From contig CAKJXT010000109.1 in assembly GCA_918219625.1 (NCBI GenBank), positions 1-28,004 on the forward strand: DNA of 28,004 nt, written 5' to 3'. Shown here one piece after another: positions 16,954 to 23,913 of this stretch. A program made the position numbers and the translations under genes. The DNA is from Bacilli bacterium. Lineage in GTDB: Bacteria > Bacillota_I > Bacilli_A > RF39 > UBA660. Within the stretch, counting starts at the first letter, position 1, and each line of letters opens with the position of its first letter. The notes under the pieces were generated by a model. That model worked only from the letters and a program-made list of their open reading frames with translations, ran no database searches and was not told where the DNA came from.

Positions 16954-17017
16954 GGGGTCGTAGTTATATTTAAAACATTTTTATAAAGAAGATAGTAAAA
17001 CCTATCCGACTCCACCA
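16954..17017 (+). ncRNA. 64-nt tRNA-like RNA with encoded CCA and G3.U70
   Basis: The 5' GGGGTCG (16954-16960) pairs with CGACTCC (17007-17013), then A (17014) and CCA (17015-17017): a 7-bp acceptor-like stem with discriminator A. Immediately 5' of its 3' strand, GATAG (16991-16995) pairs with CTATC (17002-17006) around a 6-nt loop TAAAAC, in the place of a T arm. The remaining 30 nt can form a weak D-like arm (GTT/AAC, 16963-16976) plus a small A/U stem, or one hairpin TTATA/TATAA (16964-16968 with 16982-16986). There is no canonical TTCRA T-loop, no GG in the D loop and no usable anticodon arm with U33. The third pair is G.U, which with A73 is the alanine identity set. Its own promoter and terminator flank it precisely, so it does not look like a decayed tRNA. 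It also resembles the two ends of a tmRNA without the middle. Confidence 0.75.
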
Positions 17018-17032
17018 TATATTGTTACAACT

Positions 17033-17054
17033 AATATAAAATTTTATATTTTTT
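17033..17054 (+). terminator. Terminator of the tRNA-like RNA
   Basis: AATATAA (17033-17039), loop AATT, TTATATT (17044-17050), then T to 17054. The stem is all A/U, hence weak alone, but it lies 15 nt after the CCA end in the expected place. Confidence 0.55.
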
Positions 17055-17067
17055 ATCATAACATAAA

Positions 17068-17091
17068 CAAAAAACCTAGGAAAACCTAGGT
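17068..17091 (-). terminator. Terminator of tRNA-Arg
   Basis: ACCTAGG (17091-17085), loop TTTT, CCTAGGT (17080-17074), then a T run on the - strand. It faces the terminator of the tRNA-like RNA. Confidence 0.88.
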
Positions 17092-17102
17092 ATTTTTCTA
17101 TA

Positions 17103-17179
<77 letters not shown>

Positions 17180-17203
17180 AGTCTGTTCCAAAAGAACAAA
17201 CTA

Positions 17204-17232
17204 ATTATACAATAAAATATATATTTATTCAA
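17204..17232 (-). promoter_or_regulatory. Promoter of tRNA-Arg
   Basis: TTGAAT (17232-17227), 17-nt spacer, TATAAT (17209-17204) on the - strand, about 18-25 nt before the tRNA. The -35 lies inside the last codons of gerM. Confidence 0.75.
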
Positions 17233-18187
17233 GACTTTTTAAGACACTTTTGTAAATTTCTTCATTATTTACATTAAAAATAACCTCTTTTACATCATAA
17301 TTATCATGAATAGATAAACAAATAGTATAAATTACCTCTTCTAATATGTCATGAGTATCTAAATCACTATATAAATACTCATTAAAATTAAGATTCAAAA
17401 CATCCATGCTCTTCTCAACACTAATCAATTTAACATTAGAATTTAAAAAACTCATTAAATTAGTGTTATATACATTAGAGCTTCCTAATTCTTCAATAAC
17501 AATCTTAATCTTTTCCCTATCATCATTCATATACTTAGTAACAGGAATATAATAATACTCACTATTATTTTTACCAACAAAATAAGTAGTAACACTACTA
17601 ATATTCTTACTACTTGTAACATCATACTCCTTATTAATACCAAAAGATCTATCAAGGGTACTAGGTAAATTAATCAAACTCTTAGGGAGTTTATTCAAAA
17701 TATTTCCTTCAACATAAATAATTACTCCATCAATGCCATCAATGCTAGTTAAAGTATAAACTATAGAAGAAATCATCTTTTCTTCTAAAGAAACATCTAT
17801 ATCAAAAATATCCTTAGAAAAATCAACCTTAACAATACCATTCTCAATACCAATAGATAAAATCTTAGTATCGCTAGGAATAATAGGTTTAAATCCATTT
17901 GGAATTAAATCTTCACGAGAACTATCAATAATTAAAGACTCTAATAATTCCTTTACCTTAGACTCTATATCATCAGAACCTACCATAATACTAGTTAAAC
18001 TAACCATGTTATGACTATCAAGTAAAAATATATCATTAGTTATAACAGAACTATCAACATAAATAACTTCTTTACGAATACTTTCTAATTTATTGACACT
18101 ATCAGTAGGAAATAAATATATTAAAAACAAAACAAAAAGAGCTGAAACACAAATTATTATTTTTTTTAAATACATTCTTTTAAGCAC
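17225..18187 (-). CDS. gerM: Germination/sporulation protein GerM-like
   Basis: 320-aa membrane-anchored sporulation protein. One hydrophobic segment (about residues 8-27, IIICVSALFVLFLIYLF) is followed by two GMN domains (about 70-170 and 200-315). Each has the pattern of a turn-rich strand, a helix with a KELLESLI or VIEELG core, and a final strand such as GIVKVDFSKDIFDI and MDVLNLNFNEYLYS. In B. subtilis, GerM is made under SigE and acts in engulfment and coat/cortex assembly. The GTG at 18187 after AGAGGTGAAGTTT is preferred over the open frame to 18223. It follows gerE; the pairing of gerM and gerE near each other is also seen in B. subtilis. Confidence 0.88.
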   Translation of the reverse strand: MLKRMYLKKIIICVSALFVLFLIYLFPTDSVNKLESIRKEVIYVDSSVITNDIFLLDSHNMVSLTSIMVGSDDIESKVKELLESLIIDSSREDLIPNGFKPIIPSDTKILSIGIENGIVKVDFSKDIFDIDVSLEEKMISSIVYTLTSIDGIDGVIIYVEGNILNKLPKSLINLPSTLDRSFGINKEYDVTSSKNISSVTTYFVGKNNSEYYYIPVTKYMNDDREKIKIVIEELGSSNVYNTNLMSFLNSNVKLISVEKSMDVLNLNFNEYLYSDLDTHDILEEVIYTICLSIHDNYDVKEVIFNVNNEEIYKSVLKSLE

Positions 18188-18211
18188 AAACTTCACCTCT
18201 AATAAAGAATA

Positions 18212-18237
18212 TGAAAAAAGCACATAAAAATGTACTT
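18212..18237 (-). terminator. Terminator of gerE
   Basis: AAGTACAT (18237-18230), loop TTTT, ATGTGCTT (18225-18218) with one U.G pair, then T on the - strand, directly after the gerE stop codon. Confidence 0.75.
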
Positions 18238-18444
18238 TTACAAAGAAATTTCTCCAATTTTTAAAAGCTCAACAACAGCGGCTGCACGGCCTTTAACTCC
18301 TAACTTCTGCATTACATTAGATATATGGTTTCTGACAGTTTTTTCACTAATATCTAACTTAGAAGCAATTTCAGAAGTTATCTTATTTTGAATCAATAAA
18401 TCAAAAACCTCTTTTTCCCTCTTAGTAAGAATACTTTTAGACAT
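18238..18444 (-). CDS. gerE: Spore regulator GerE (LuxR-type HTH)
   Basis: About 68-72 aa consisting of a single LuxR/GerE helix-turn-helix, the late mother-cell regulator of coat genes under SigK control. The block LTKREKEVFDLLIQNK, then TSEIASKLDISEKTVRNHIS and MQKLGVKGRAAAVVELLKIGE, is nearly identical to Bacillus GerE over its whole length, which makes the assignment firm. The frame opens with GTG at 18456, but GAGGG just upstream of two ATGs (18447 and 18444) makes one of those the likelier start. It is followed by its own terminator and then gerM. Confidence 0.95.
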   Translation of the reverse strand: MSKSILTKREKEVFDLLIQNKITSEIASKLDISEKTVRNHISNVMQKLGVKGRAAAVVELLKIGEISL

Positions 18445-18492
18445 CATTTCCCTCACTTCCTGTTGGGTGGCTTATACTCACAATATTATATG

Positions 18493-18521
18493 TAAAAACC
18501 AAAAAACAGTGAGGGTTTTTT
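18493..18521 (-). terminator. Possible terminator after spoIIIAH
   Basis: On the - strand AAAAACC and GGTTTTT, about 13 nt apart, can pair just after the spoIIIAH stop codon. The loop is large and the T tail is the stem arm itself, so this is a weak call. Confidence 0.35.
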
Positions 18522-19025
18522 CTAAACTTGAAACTTTACAGAAATATACTTATCCTTATCATAATTTTCTTGAATAGATCTAATTATATTATTAGCTAAA
18601 ATATTATCATGTTTATCACTTTCAATAACAACCCTAATTTGATCACCATCAATTTTAACAAAAGATTTTAAAGAATAAGCATCCATTATTTGCTTTTCTA
18701 ACTTTTCTTCTTCAGTTCTAACATTATTAATATTCTTAATTTTCTCATAAGCATTATTCTTTTCCTCAGGAGTCGCATCTGCGTTAACTAAAATTGCCTG
18801 CAACTCTTCTATTTCAGAACTAACCTTTTCTTCTGCCTCAATTCTAAGAGCAGTTAAAATACTACTTTCACTAACAACAACAGTTTCCTCATTAGAAACA
18901 GGCTCTATATTATACTCACCATTATTAGAAACAAGTAACTCATTAGGCATAGTTATATAATAAACACTAAGTACTAAAATTAAACTAAATAAAGTTAAAA
19001 ACCATAAATTTCTTTTATTTATCAT
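18522..19025 (-). CDS. spoIIIAH: Stage III sporulation protein AH-like
   Basis: 167-aa single-pass membrane protein. The N-terminal NKRNLWFLTLFSLILVLSVYYI (about residues 3-24) is the transmembrane segment. An acidic linker follows, then a helical region (EEAEEK...EELQAILVNADATPEEKNNAYEKI) and the C-terminal YscJ/FliF-like ring-forming domain (IMDAYSLKSFVKIDGDQIRVVIES...). SpoIIIAH in the mother-cell membrane binds SpoIIQ in the forespore to form the A-Q channel. ATG at 19025 follows AAGGAGGATAAT; the open frame extends to 19043. It stands alone here: no spoIIIAA-AG genes are upstream, which is unusual because it normally ends that operon. Confidence 0.88.
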   Translation of the reverse strand: MINKRNLWFLTLFSLILVLSVYYITMPNELLVSNNGEYNIEPVSNEETVVVSESSILTALRIEAEEKVSSEIEELQAILVNADATPEEKNNAYEKIKNINNVRTEEEKLEKQIMDAYSLKSFVKIDGDQIRVVIESDKHDNILANNIIRSIQENYDKDKYISVKFQV

Positions 19026-19075
19026 ATTATCCTCCTTGTACATCTATTAGATTATATTAGGAAGATAATAAAATA

Positions 19076-19414
19076 TTACTTTTTCATTTCATCATACTGT
19101 CTATACATATTTTGAACACAATTTTCTAAAAGAAAATAATGATAAATATAAGGTATTAAAAAGCACATTAACATATACCCAATTATTACAGGTATTATAC
19201 TTTTAAATACAATACCAACTAAAAATGATAATAAATCCAATAATCCATATGTAACAGTAACAATTAAATGAATCATTCTTTCATGTTGAAAAAATCCAAT
19301 CTTAATTAAATGATCATTAATAAACTTATCATCCGCTTTAGCCTTATTCTCTTCAACATAATTTAAATAATTAACAATATACTTTGCCATACTCTTTCTT
19401 TCAATCTTTTCCAT
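19076..19414 (-). CDS. Small membrane protein of unknown function
   Basis: 112-aa protein with a charged helical N-terminus (about 1-45, rich in Lys and Glu), two closely spaced hydrophobic segments (about 48-69 LIVTVTYGLLDLLSFLVGIVF and 72-94 IIPVIIGYMLMCFLIPYIYHYF) and a short charged tail. No catalytic motif is visible. The start follows GGTGATGAT. It lies directly upstream of spoIIIAH with about a 50-nt gap, so it may be cotranscribed and expressed in sporulation, but this is inference. Confidence 0.75.
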   Translation of the reverse strand: MEKIERKSMAKYIVNYLNYVEENKAKADDKFINDHLIKIGFFQHERMIHLIVTVTYGLLDLLSFLVGIVFKSIIPVIIGYMLMCFLIPYIYHYFLLENCVQNMYRQYDEMKK

Positions 19415-19447
19415 ATCATCACCATATTAATAATAACACTAATTTAA

Positions 19448-19474
19448 ATAAAAAAAAAGATGTATAAACATCTT
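19448..19474 (-). terminator. Terminator of secG
   Basis: AAGATGT (19474-19468), loop TTAT, ACATCTT (19463-19457), then nine T on the - strand. Confidence 0.85.
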
Positions 19475-19682
19475 ATAAACCATAAAAAGCACAAATAATC
19501 ATAAATGCTATTCCTAATCCTAAAGTTAAACGAGAAATAAATAATTCTCCTCCTCTTTCCTTACGATTAGCAAATAAATCATCATTACCACCAGATATAA
19601 TTGATGCACTTTCAGCCTTACCACTTTGAAGTAAAACTAAAGCAACTAACAAAATTGATACAACGATTAATAAAACTTTCAT
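19473..19682 (-). CDS. secG: Preprotein translocase subunit SecG
   Basis: 69-aa accessory subunit of the SecYEG channel. Two membrane segments are visible, residues about 2-18 (VLLIVVSILLVALVLLQ) and 48-66 (ISRLTLGLGIAFMIICAFY), with the family signature LLQSGKAESASIISGG between them. The start follows GAGGTGGATTAA. It is the last gene of the run that begins with sufC, with a terminator immediately behind it. Confidence 0.94.
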   Translation of the reverse strand: MKVLLIVVSILLVALVLLQSGKAESASIISGGNDDLFANRKERGGELFISRLTLGLGIAFMIICAFYGL

Positions 19683-19735
19683 TTAATCCACCTCACTGTA
19701 ATAATTTATCATATTTATTAAAAATATGCAAGTAT

Positions 19736-20005
19736 TTATTTAATAAATAAAGCTTTAACTTGTTCTTCTATAATCTTATAAATTCCATCATCATCTACAG
19801 ATATAACAGAATACTCATTACCATTTTTTATTAATTCTGAAATAAGAATACGATACTTACCATCTATTTCAACATAATCAGTATAAGCAATATATACTTT
19901 ACCCGAATTTTCATCAAACATTTCATATAAAATATCACATTTGATTTCTTTCCCATCCATACCTTTTAATACAAATCTCAAATCTTTAACATCTATTTTT
20001 TTCAT
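19736..20005 (-). CDS. DUF1292-like small protein
   Basis: 89-aa acidic beta-rich protein resembling the DUF1292/YrzB family: LRFVLKGMDGKEIKCDILYEMFDENSGKVYIAYTD, with the characteristic short strands and the [YV]-[IV]-x-[YF]-T-D motif near residue 40. The function of the family is unknown. The gene begins one base after the stop of the 233-aa gene and has AAGGAAGTAAT upstream. A paralogue (20702-20983) lies on the other side of that gene, a sandwich arrangement that is unusual. Confidence 0.78.
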   Translation of the reverse strand: MKKIDVKDLRFVLKGMDGKEIKCDILYEMFDENSGKVYIAYTDYVEIDGKYRILISELIKNGNEYSVISVDDDGIYKIIEEQVKALFIK

Positions 20006-20006
20006 A

Positions 20007-20708
20007 TTACTTCCTTATTATAGATGAATTAATTTTTCCTAAAAAATCATTTGTTTTTTTGAAAAGAAATCCACCAAACTTCTTAGTCATATTAAATTTA
20101 ACACCTTTTTGAGAATTACATACATGACCAAAAACATTTTTAACAACATCACATGAAAATCCAACCGCAACACCAACTAAGCCAGCTGCAGAACTAATTC
20201 CAATATTTGTTACAATCAAAGCAGGCGCAACAACAAATTTACTTACACTCCAAATAGAACTAAAGCAACTTCTAACTGGTTTACTTTCCCCATATTCAGA
20301 TTCTCTTCTATGTATATTAATTGTAGTGGCTGTTTTACGAATCTTTAAAATAATTTCTTTAGGAATAGAATATTTATTTTCAGAACTTTTATTTTCAATT
20401 ATTCTTTTTTCTATTTGATTAGCATGATCTTTCATTAATTGATTTAATAAATAAGAATAGTATTCATATTCGCTATCACATAATATTTCAGGATTATCTT
20501 TCTTATATTCTTCAGGCTTATCCGATATATATGTACTAGGAACATTTGTAAGCTCATTCTTACATTTAAAAAGCATCGTTTTTATTAGTCTAATTAATCT
20601 TCCTCTACAACGAGTTATTTCAGCTTGAGCCCCCGAATCCAAAGCTACTGCCAATTCATTTTTTATCTTCACACATTCATCTTTATAATAATCAATTGTT
20701 TTTACCAT
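20007..20708 (-). CDS. Hypothetical protein with helical domain and hydrophobic segment
   Basis: 233-aa protein that I do not recognise. Residues about 1-130 are charged and helical (YYKDECVKIKNELAVALDSGAQ..., a possible coiled coil; SEYEYYSYLLNQLMKDHANQIEKRI). A Gly/Ala/Val-rich hydrophobic stretch at about 153-187 (SVSKFVVAPALIVTNIGISS, then AAGLVGVAVGFSCDVV) could be a membrane or amphipathic insertion segment. The C-terminus is Lys/Phe-rich. The ATG overlaps the stop of the upstream DUF1292-like gene by 7 bases, so translation is coupled. It is embedded between two DUF1292-like genes and may work with them (inference). Confidence 0.7.
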   Translation of the reverse strand: MVKTIDYYKDECVKIKNELAVALDSGAQAEITRCRGRLIRLIKTMLFKCKNELTNVPSTYISDKPEEYKKDNPEILCDSEYEYYSYLLNQLMKDHANQIEKRIIENKSSENKYSIPKEIILKIRKTATTINIHRRESEYGESKPVRSCFSSIWSVSKFVVAPALIVTNIGISSAAGLVGVAVGFSCDVVKNVFGHVCNSQKGVKFNMTKKFGGFLFKKTNDFLGKINSSIIRK

Positions 20709-20983
20709 AATTCCTCCCTAGACATCGTTAATTGAACCAAATAATCTCTTATATTATCATCAACATCTTTAAGAATATAATCATCACCATCAAAAACTAT
20801 TTCATTCACATAACACTTAAATTTATCGCCATCTAAAAAATAATCAGTAAAGACAACATATAAAGAATCAGTATCATCATCATGATAAGAAGCTAATACA
20901 TCACATAAAACCTCTACTCCATCAGAATTAACTGTTTTAAAACTTATATTACTCAAATCTTCATCATATAAACTAACATTCAT
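20702..20983 (-). CDS. DUF1292-like small protein (second copy)
   Basis: 93-aa acidic protein with the same plan as the 89-aa protein at 19736-20005: ISFKTVNSDGVEVLCDVLAS, a variable turn, SLYVVFTDYFLDGD and a C-terminal helix. The central V-F-T-D-Y matches the paralogue's A-Y-T-D-Y. It begins 17 nt after sufS with GGTGGATTC upstream, so it sits in the suf operon. Function unknown. Confidence 0.7.
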   Translation of the reverse strand: MNVSLYDEDLSNISFKTVNSDGVEVLCDVLASYHDDDTDSLYVVFTDYFLDGDKFKCYVNEIVFDGDDYILKDVDDNIRDYLVQLTMSREELW

Positions 20984-21000
20984 GAATCCACCATAAATAT

Positions 21001-22194
21001 CTAAATAATTTCATTCTTAATATTAGGGTTATTTAAAGCCTCACATAACTTATCAATTTCTTCAAAAGTATTATAAAAATAAAAACTAATTCTACAAGTA
21101 TTCTTAACCTTTAACTCTTCTTTTAATATCTTCGCACAATGATTACCAGCTCTAACACAAATATTATACTTATTTAAATATATTGCTAAATCTTGAGAAA
21201 AAATATCTTTATAATTAAAAGTAATGATACCACTCTTACTATTTTTATTATAAATAATAATATTAGGATTTAAAGATAACTTAGATAAAGCATACTCTTT
21301 AAGCTTAGCCTCATGACTAGAAATCTTATCAAAGCCAACATCATTTAAATACTCTATAACTCTACCAAAAGCAATTACATCCGCAATATTAGGAGTACCT
21401 GCTTCTAATAAATGTGGAAGTTCCTTATAAACACGAACACCATCATCATCAAAAGAAGCATTCATACCACCACCATAAATAAGTGGACGTATATTATTTA
21501 ATAACTCCTTCTTACCATATAAAACACCAACACCAGTAGGTCCACACATTTTATGAGCAGAAAAAGCTAAAAAATCAATATCCATGTCATTAACATTAAT
21601 ACTCATATGAGGAACACCTTGAGCTCCATCAACGACAACTAAAATACCTTTAGAATGAGCATAATTAATTATCTCTTTAATAGGTCTAACATCACCTACT
21701 ACATTACTAATGTGCGCTATAGAAATAACTTTAGTCTTATCAGTAATACTTTCTTTAACACTCTCTAAAGTAACCTCATAATCATCATTAAGAGAAATAT
21801 ATTTAATATTTAAACCTAATTCATCTTTAAGTTCAAACCAAGGCAAAACATTAGAAGCATGTTCTGCTCTAGTAAGTAAAACCTCATCTCCAGAAGATAA
21901 CTTATCTCTAAAATAACCAAAAATAATCTTATTTAAAGCATCAGTACAACCACTTGTAAAAACAACCTCACTAGAATCAGAAGCACCAATTAAATCACAA
22001 ACTAATTCTCTAGTATGTTCATACATCATATCAACCTTTAAGCTAATATCATAATCGCCTCTATGAGCATTCGCACTATAATTATTATAGTAATCACTAA
22101 GACTTTCTAATAAACACTTAGGCTTTAAAGTAGTCGCACCATTATCAAAATAAATAATATCTTGATTAAGCATCATGAAATCTTCTCTATTCAA
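21001..22194 (-). CDS. sufS: Cysteine desulfurase SufS
   Basis: About 397-aa class II PLP-dependent cysteine desulfurase that takes sulfur from cysteine for Fe-S cluster assembly. Visible are IYFDNGATTLKP at the start, NAHRGDYDIS, EVVFTSGCTDALN, the aspartate block VVVDGAQGVPH, the PLP lysine in FLAFSAHKMCGPTGVGVLYG and the sulfur-carrying Cys in VRAGNHCAK. The frame begins with ATG at 22209, but that ATG-GAG-GTG is the ribosome binding site (GGAGGTGA) that overlaps the sufD stop; TTG at 22194 with 5-nt spacing is the likely start. No SufU or SufE follows it in this operon. Confidence 0.94.
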   Translation of the reverse strand: MNREDFMMLNQDIIYFDNGATTLKPKCLLESLSDYYNNYSANAHRGDYDISLKVDMMYEHTRELVCDLIGASDSSEVVFTSGCTDALNKIIFGYFRDKLSSGDEVLLTRAEHASNVLPWFELKDELGLNIKYISLNDDYEVTLESVKESITDKTKVISIAHISNVVGDVRPIKEIINYAHSKGILVVVDGAQGVPHMSINVNDMDIDFLAFSAHKMCGPTGVGVLYGKKELLNNIRPLIYGGGMNASFDDDGVRVYKELPHLLEAGTPNIADVIAFGRVIEYLNDVGFDKISSHEAKLKEYALSKLSLNPNIIIYNKNSKSGIITFNYKDIFSQDLAIYLNKYNICVRAGNHCAKILKEELKVKNTCRISFYFYNTFEEIDKLCEALNNPNIKNEII

Positions 22195-22199
22195 AAAAA

Positions 22200-22988
22200 T
22201 CACCTCCAATAATTATCAATCACTGAGTTAAAATAATCACAAATAACAGATGACATATTACTAGTTAAAAATCCAATTAAAAGTAATCTTGTCGCATCAC
22301 TTCTATTTATTCCTCTAGACTGTAAATAAAACAAATCATCTTCACTAAAGGAACCAACCCAAGCACTATGAGACGCAACAACATCATCACAATCAATATA
22401 TAAATTAGGTTTAATAATACATTCTTTATCATTTAAATTTATAATTCTATTATCTTGAGAAGCAACACAACCTGTAATATTTTTAGGAATAAAAGATGAA
22501 ACATTAAATAAAACACTTCCATCTTTAATACTAACACCATTAGTATTTATACTACTATTAGTATTACTTGAATTATGATGAATTAAGAAATCATAATTCT
22601 CAGGTTTAATAGAAATAGTCTTTAAATTATAATTAATTGAAGCACCACTACCATTTAAATTACAAATAAAATGTTCCTTAATACTATCAATATTATTAAA
22701 CTTAAAAACATTTACTCTACTATTACCATCTATAGAATAAGTAGTTCTAATCTTACAACTATCACCGCTAATAATCTCATTAACATTTAAATCAATGCCA
22801 CTTAAAACATTAATACATACCTCTAATTTACAATCAGAAAATCTATACTCTAAATTTAAATCACAAGACTTAACAACATCAATATTTAAAACCTTAATAC
22901 CAAAACTCTCATTATCAACTAAATCATAAGTTATAGAATCAAATTCAGATTCAACTATATTTAAATCATCCAATACTATCTTATTCAT
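22200..22988 (-). CDS. sufD: Short SufD/SufB-type Fe-S scaffold protein
   Basis: About 262-aa member of the SufBD family. Only the beta-helix core and C-terminal region are recognisable: the repeat of short strands (NVFKFNNIDSIKEHFICNLN..., GSVLFNVSSFIPKNITG), CIIKPNLYIDCDDVVASHSA with the SufD-type His, and GSFSEDDLFYLQSRGINRSDATRLLLIGFL. Typical SufD and SufB are about 430-470 aa, so the N-terminal helical domain is missing. Start at ATG 22988 overlapping the end of sufC by 8 bases (an ATG at 22997 is also possible but too near AAGG). It binds SufC and probably forms the scaffold. Confidence 0.85.
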   Translation of the reverse strand: MNKIVLDDLNIVESEFDSITYDLVDNESFGIKVLNIDVVKSCDLNLEYRFSDCKLEVCINVLSGIDLNVNEIISGDSCKIRTTYSIDGNSRVNVFKFNNIDSIKEHFICNLNGSGASINYNLKTISIKPENYDFLIHHNSSNTNSSINTNGVSIKDGSVLFNVSSFIPKNITGCVASQDNRIINLNDKECIIKPNLYIDCDDVVASHSAWVGSFSEDDLFYLQSRGINRSDATRLLLIGFLTSNMSSVICDYFNSVIDNYWR

Positions 22989-23745
22989 TAGAATCATTTT
23001 CCTTTGTACTAATTCCTAATTTATCTAAATCATATCCATTCTTTTCAATTAAACTAACTAAAGAAGAATCTCCACTTTTAACAATATGTCCATCCATCAT
23101 AACATGAACAAAATCAGGCTTAATATAATCAAGTAATCTTTGATAATGAGTAATTAATAAAATACTAGGTTTAAACTGTTCATAATACTTCATAACAGAT
23201 TCTCCAACAATTCTTAAACTATCAACATCTAAACCAGAATCAATCTCATCCAAAAGAACAGTATTAGGCTCTAACATATACATCTGTAAAATTTCATTTT
23301 TCTTTCTTTCTCCACCAGAAAAGCCTTGATTAACACCTCTATGAATCATTTCCCTATTCATAGATAAATCATCAACAGTCTTATTCATTTTTTTAACAAA
23401 ATCATAAAACTTAAAATCACCTTTATTATGTAAAGCAGCTCTTAAGAAATCAGCGTTACTAACACCTTCAATCTCCATAGGCATCTGCATTCCTAAAAAT
23501 ATACCTAATCTAGCTCTTTCATCAACTTCCATATTATTTATCTCTTTATCATCAAAATAAATATGTCCAGACATTATTTTATAATTAGGATCACCCATAA
23601 TAACCTTAGATAAAGTACTCTTACCAGTACCATTTGGACCCATAATCGCATGTATTTCACCACTATGAATCTCTAAGTTAAATTTATTCAAAATTTGTTT
23701 GTCATCAACACTAACACACAAATCTACAATCTTTAATGTATGCAT
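22981..23745 (-). CDS. sufC: Fe-S assembly ATPase SufC
   Basis: 254-aa soluble ABC-type ATPase of the SUF scaffold. Walker A GPNGTGKSTLSK (near residue 37), the SufC-specific MEIEGVSNADFLRAAL, the ABC signature FSGGERKKNEILQM, Walker B with VLLDEIDSGLDVDSL, and the His switch LLITHYQRLLDYI are all present. GGTGGAGATGATTTT precedes the ATG. It is the first gene of sufC-sufD-sufS and then the DUF1292/secG genes. Confidence 0.97.
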   Translation of the reverse strand: MHTLKIVDLCVSVDDKQILNKFNLEIHSGEIHAIMGPNGTGKSTLSKVIMGDPNYKIMSGHIYFDDKEINNMEVDERARLGIFLGMQMPMEIEGVSNADFLRAALHNKGDFKFYDFVKKMNKTVDDLSMNREMIHRGVNQGFSGGERKKNEILQMYMLEPNTVLLDEIDSGLDVDSLRIVGESVMKYYEQFKPSILLITHYQRLLDYIKPDFVHVMMDGHIVKSGDSSLVSLIEKNGYDLDKLGISTKENDSNE

Positions 23746-23835
23746 AAAATCATCTCCACCACTATATTATACAATAAAATATATTTTTTTAAAATTAAAT
23801 AGTTTAAAAAAAACAAGAATTCACATAATAAAATA

Positions 23836-23878
23836 GAATATTCGCAGATATTCACTAAAAGAGGTTAACCTCTTTTTT
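23836..23878 (+). terminator. Hairpin pair with terminator between sufC and the HIT gene
   Basis: GAATAT-TCGCAG-ATATTC (23836-23853), then AAAAGAGG-TTAA-CCTCTTTT (23857-23876) followed by further T on the + strand. Both lie before the HIT promoter, so on the + strand they would end a short upstream transcript. Confidence 0.5.
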
Positions 23879-23884
23879 AATTTT

Positions 23885-23893
23885 TGATATAAT
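23885..23893 (+). promoter_or_regulatory. Extended -10 promoter of the HIT gene
   Basis: TGATATAAT with TATAAT at 23888-23893. It lies 20 nt before the start codon; no clear -35 is visible. Confidence 0.5.
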
Positions 23894-23913
23894 TAATACA
23901 TGGAGATGATTAT

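Noticed and set aside
16954..17017. Decayed or truncated ordinary tRNA gene
   Set aside because: Precise promoter, start and terminator, an intact acceptor stem and CCA argue against decay; a deleted tRNA would be expected to keep a TTCRA T-loop.
16954..17017. tmRNA (ssrA)
   Set aside because: The ends look tmRNA-like (GGGG..., CCA, G3.U70), but at 64 nt there is no room for a tag reading frame or pseudoknots.
16854..17018. N-terminal extension of the RibA-like gene to 17018
   Set aside because: It would run antisense through the whole tRNA-like RNA and both promoters, and a strong AGAGGTGATTCT ribosome binding site precedes the ATG at 16853.
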